Shown piece after piece: positions 43,078 through 44,106 of a DNA stretch of 44,106 nt. The DNA comes from Saprospiraceae bacterium. GTDB lineage: Bacteria > Bacteroidota > Bacteroidia > Chitinophagales > Saprospiraceae. The DNA lies in assembly GCA_013002995.1 (NCBI GenBank), contig JABDLO010000042.1:1-44106 (forward strand). The letters run 5' to 3'. Position numbers and translations under genes: made by a program. Each line of letters opens with the position of its first letter. Position 1 is the first letter of the stretch. The notes beneath the pieces were generated by a model. The model had not been told where the DNA came from. It made no database searches and saw only the letters and a list, made by a program, of their open reading frames with translations.

Positions 43078-43083
43078 TTAACA

Positions 43084-43109
43084 ATTTATGGCTTGCCATA
43101 AAGGCAAAG
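43084..43109 (+). repeat. Right inverted repeat flanking the GIY-YIG gene
   Basis: Matches the left repeat (42734-42759) in opposite orientation at 25 of 26 positions. It starts 6 bp after the nuclease stop and runs into the hairpin at 43096. Confidence 0.9.
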
Positions 43110-43129
43110 CAAAGCGACGTCCTTTATGG
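43096..43129. repeat. Hairpin element copy 1
   Basis: CCATAAAGG and CCTTTATGG form a perfect 9-bp stem with a 16-nt loop. Compared with the copy at 43295, the A-T pair at arm position 5 has become G-C on both sides, so the stem is conserved by compensation. Confidence 0.85.
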
Positions 43130-43248
43130 AAGATGCAATAAGAAGACTCGTCATGAAGGCAAATAAAATGTGTCCTTCATGAGAAAAGTATTTTAAAACC
43201 AGTTCTGGAAAGAGATCTCTAAAACAAATGTTGCGTAATACGTTATAG
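43129..43248 (+). pseudogene. Decayed GIY-YIG 3' fragment (copy 2), interrupted by a hairpin
   Basis: The translation EDAIRR (43129-43146) is followed by a 36-nt insertion and then EKYFKTSSGKRSLKQMLRNTL and TAG at 43246-43248. Both parts align with DAIRR-ERYFKTSPGKRTLNQML in the intact gene and lie in the same frame. The insertion places a TGA at 43180-43182, so the fragment cannot be read through. The N-terminal catalytic half is missing. Confidence 0.8.
43151..43182. repeat. Hairpin element copy 2, inside the GIY-YIG fragment
   Basis: TCATGAAGG and CCTTCATGA form a perfect 9-bp stem with a 14-nt loop. The terminal C-G pair of the other copies is T-A here, again compensated. Confidence 0.85.
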
Positions 43249-43294
43249 AAAATTCATTAGCATAATAAGATCCATCCAATGAAATGATTGCTTG

Positions 43295-43328
43295 CCATGA
43301 AGGCAAAGCAAAGCGGCGTCCTTCATGG
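43295..43328. repeat. Hairpin element copy 3
   Basis: CCATGAAGG and CCTTCATGG form a perfect 9-bp stem with a 16-nt loop that differs from copy 1 at a single position. It directly abuts the third GIY-YIG fragment and supplies an ATG at 43325. Confidence 0.85.
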
Positions 43329-43438
43329 AAGCATATTTATATAAAGAAGACGCCTTAAGTAAGGAGCAATATTTCAAAACAAGTAAAGGCAAGAGGGCTT
43401 TAAAGCTGATGCTGAGTAATACATTGAATAGATTGTAA
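43325..43438 (+). pseudogene. Decayed GIY-YIG 3' fragment (copy 3)
   Basis: From 43328 the frame reads EAYLYKEDALSKEQYF and then KTSKGKRALKLML with a TAA at 43436-43438. It aligns without gaps to EAHLSKNDAIRRERYF of the intact nuclease. Only the C-terminal third remains. The hairpin's right arm provides an in-frame ATG at 43325, giving a possible 37-residue peptide that is unlikely to be functional. Confidence 0.75.
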
Positions 43439-43656
43439 ACAGGATAACCATTAATATTTTGATGACCATAAATTATTGCTATCATAAGGCTGGAAACAAT
43501 TATAGTCTGTTTAAAGATTAACCCTAATTATGATCCTAATCATGTTTTTCTTTCAGTTTACGTTCTAACATTGTATGTTAAAAATTTTTCTAAAAACTTT
43601 CCGTTGATAATCCTAGCATGTTTGTAATAGGAGTATTAAAAGTTAAAAATTAAGCC

Positions 43657-43998
43657 ATGAAAAGATTACTGATTTTTTTATTAAGTATACTTTTTACATC
43701 CATTTATATTTCATGTGACACAGACAGCAAGATACTCACCCATCACCAGGAAGAACTCTTGATCGATCAAATTGCTGCATCAACAAGCATTGATGCTGTC
43801 AACGTGGTTGATTTACCATCGACAATTTCAGGTTATGTGAACGATAATCACGAACCTTTTGAAATTGAACTGGCATTTCATGCCAATCACTTTGGATATG
43901 AAGTATTCCTGGAAAATGGACTTTGTCTATACTTTGATGAAGAGGGTCATCACCTGAACCATGATGGCATCCACGGGGATATAGGCAATCACCATTGA
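43657..43998 (+). CDS. PepSY-like lipoprotein, possibly interrupted by a stop codon
   Basis: This product of 113 residues has a lipoprotein-type signal (LLSILFTSIYISCDT, lipid Cys about residue 20). The mature part has a PepSY-like pattern: VVDLPSTISGYVNDNHEP, an E-rich strand and YEVFLENGLCLYFDEEGHHL, with a His/Gly/Asp-rich end. Such proteins are exported and of unknown role. After the TGA at 43996 the same frame stays open to the window edge and shows a second PepSY-like segment, so this may be the first half of a larger interrupted gene. Confidence 0.7.
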   Translation: MKRLLIFLLSILFTSIYISCDTDSKILTHHQEELLIDQIAASTSIDAVNVVDLPSTISGYVNDNHEPFEIELAFHANHFGYEVFLENGLCLYFDEEGHHLNHDGIHGDIGNHH

Positions 43999-44106
43999 GT
44001 TGGTGACCATGGCATCAATTTCTGTCTGGCGGGGGATACACTTGAAGTAGCTGTATTGCCGCAAACTGTAATTCATTTCATCAGTCATAATGATGCAGGA
44101 GCAGCC
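43999..44106 (+). pseudogene. In-frame continuation of the PepSY-like protein after a TGA (partial)
   Basis: The frame directly after the stop reads VGDHGINFCLAGDTLEVAVL then PQTVIHFISHNDAGAA without stops to the window edge. The LPQTVIHFISHNDAGA part parallels LPSTISGYVNDNHEP in the first domain. This suggests a tandem-domain protein broken by a nonsense codon, a sequencing error, or a coincidental open frame. The right end lies outside the window. Confidence 0.45.

Noticed and set aside
42701-43438. Possible CRISPR array because of repeated hairpins
   Set aside because: Repeats are unequally spaced, separated by coding fragments rather than uniform spacers, and no cas gene is present.
43243-43485. 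Minus-strand open frame of 80 codons in the GIY-YIG repeat region
   Set aside because: It runs antisense to a GIY-YIG fragment that aligns gap-free on the plus strand, so the frame is accidental.
43937-44106. Minus-strand open frame reaching the right edge
   Set aside because: It overlaps the PepSY-like gene and its continuation, has no start context or motif, and the plus-strand reading is better supported.

Overview
The window looks like chromosomal DNA of a marine or environmental Bacteroidota, most likely a Saprospiraceae-type lineage; this placement is inferred from gene content and no database was searched. Pointers are AT-rich DNA, Bacteroidota-type promoter boxes (TTG about 20 nt before TAnnTTTG), few Shine-Dalgarno sites, a cargo protein with a type IX secretion (T9SS) C-terminal domain, a SusC-type TonB-dependent receptor with a carboxypeptidase-like N-terminal domain, polyphosphate glucokinase, bacterial GGGP synthase, and a secreted M36 protease with an IPTMGEWG-type C-terminal anchor. 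There is no rRNA, CRISPR array, transposase or phage module. One tRNA (Asn) is present.

Layout. Positions 1-2668: the end of an FAD oxidoreductase and a membrane polyferredoxin, a probable electron-transfer pair. 2665-4315: a glycerolipid-type acyltransferase and an inward-rectifier (KirBac) K+ channel. 4355-5959: an ECF sigma factor, a membrane protein that is probably its anti-sigma factor, and a CpxP/Spy-like periplasmic protein, reading as one envelope-stress operon. 6025-8612: an EamA exporter and a TPR protein. 8665-11419 (minus): a hypothetical gene, two cyclophilin lipoproteins (one with a PKD domain) and polyphosphate glucokinase. 11645-13377 (minus): rsgA and GGGP synthase, overlapping. 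13469-16789: an ALDH7-type dehydrogenase convergent with an M14 carboxypeptidase lipoprotein. 17000-20155: a large protein joining a HExxH peptidase domain, a PD40 beta-propeller and an Omp85-like barrel. 20556-22841: a T9SS cargo protein with a dockerin-like module. 23002-28326 (minus): PEP carboxykinase, a TonB-dependent receptor and an overlapping histidine kinase.

Accessory part. 28640-31689 is a two-gene unit: a single-pass membrane protein with an N-terminal domain resembling effector-associated domain 11 (EAD11) and periplasmic beta-sandwiches, then a secreted TPR protein. It is the best candidate here for an undescribed trans-envelope sensing or conflict system. After rlmN (near-leaderless promoter) come a protein with a duplicated 82-residue domain, a SUMF1/FGE-like secreted protein coupled to a protein with exact 22-residue GGxxDGY repeats, an M1 aminopeptidase and an M36 metalloprotease.

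Right end. Downstream of tRNA-Asn is a small GIY-YIG nuclease gene flanked by 26-bp inverted repeats and followed by two decayed 3' copies of itself. Each copy is associated with a short hairpin, and arm changes between the hairpins are compensated by base pairing. This looks like a nuclease-palindrome mobile family, loosely analogous to REP/RAYT. The window ends in a PepSY-like lipoprotein whose frame continues past an in-frame TGA.
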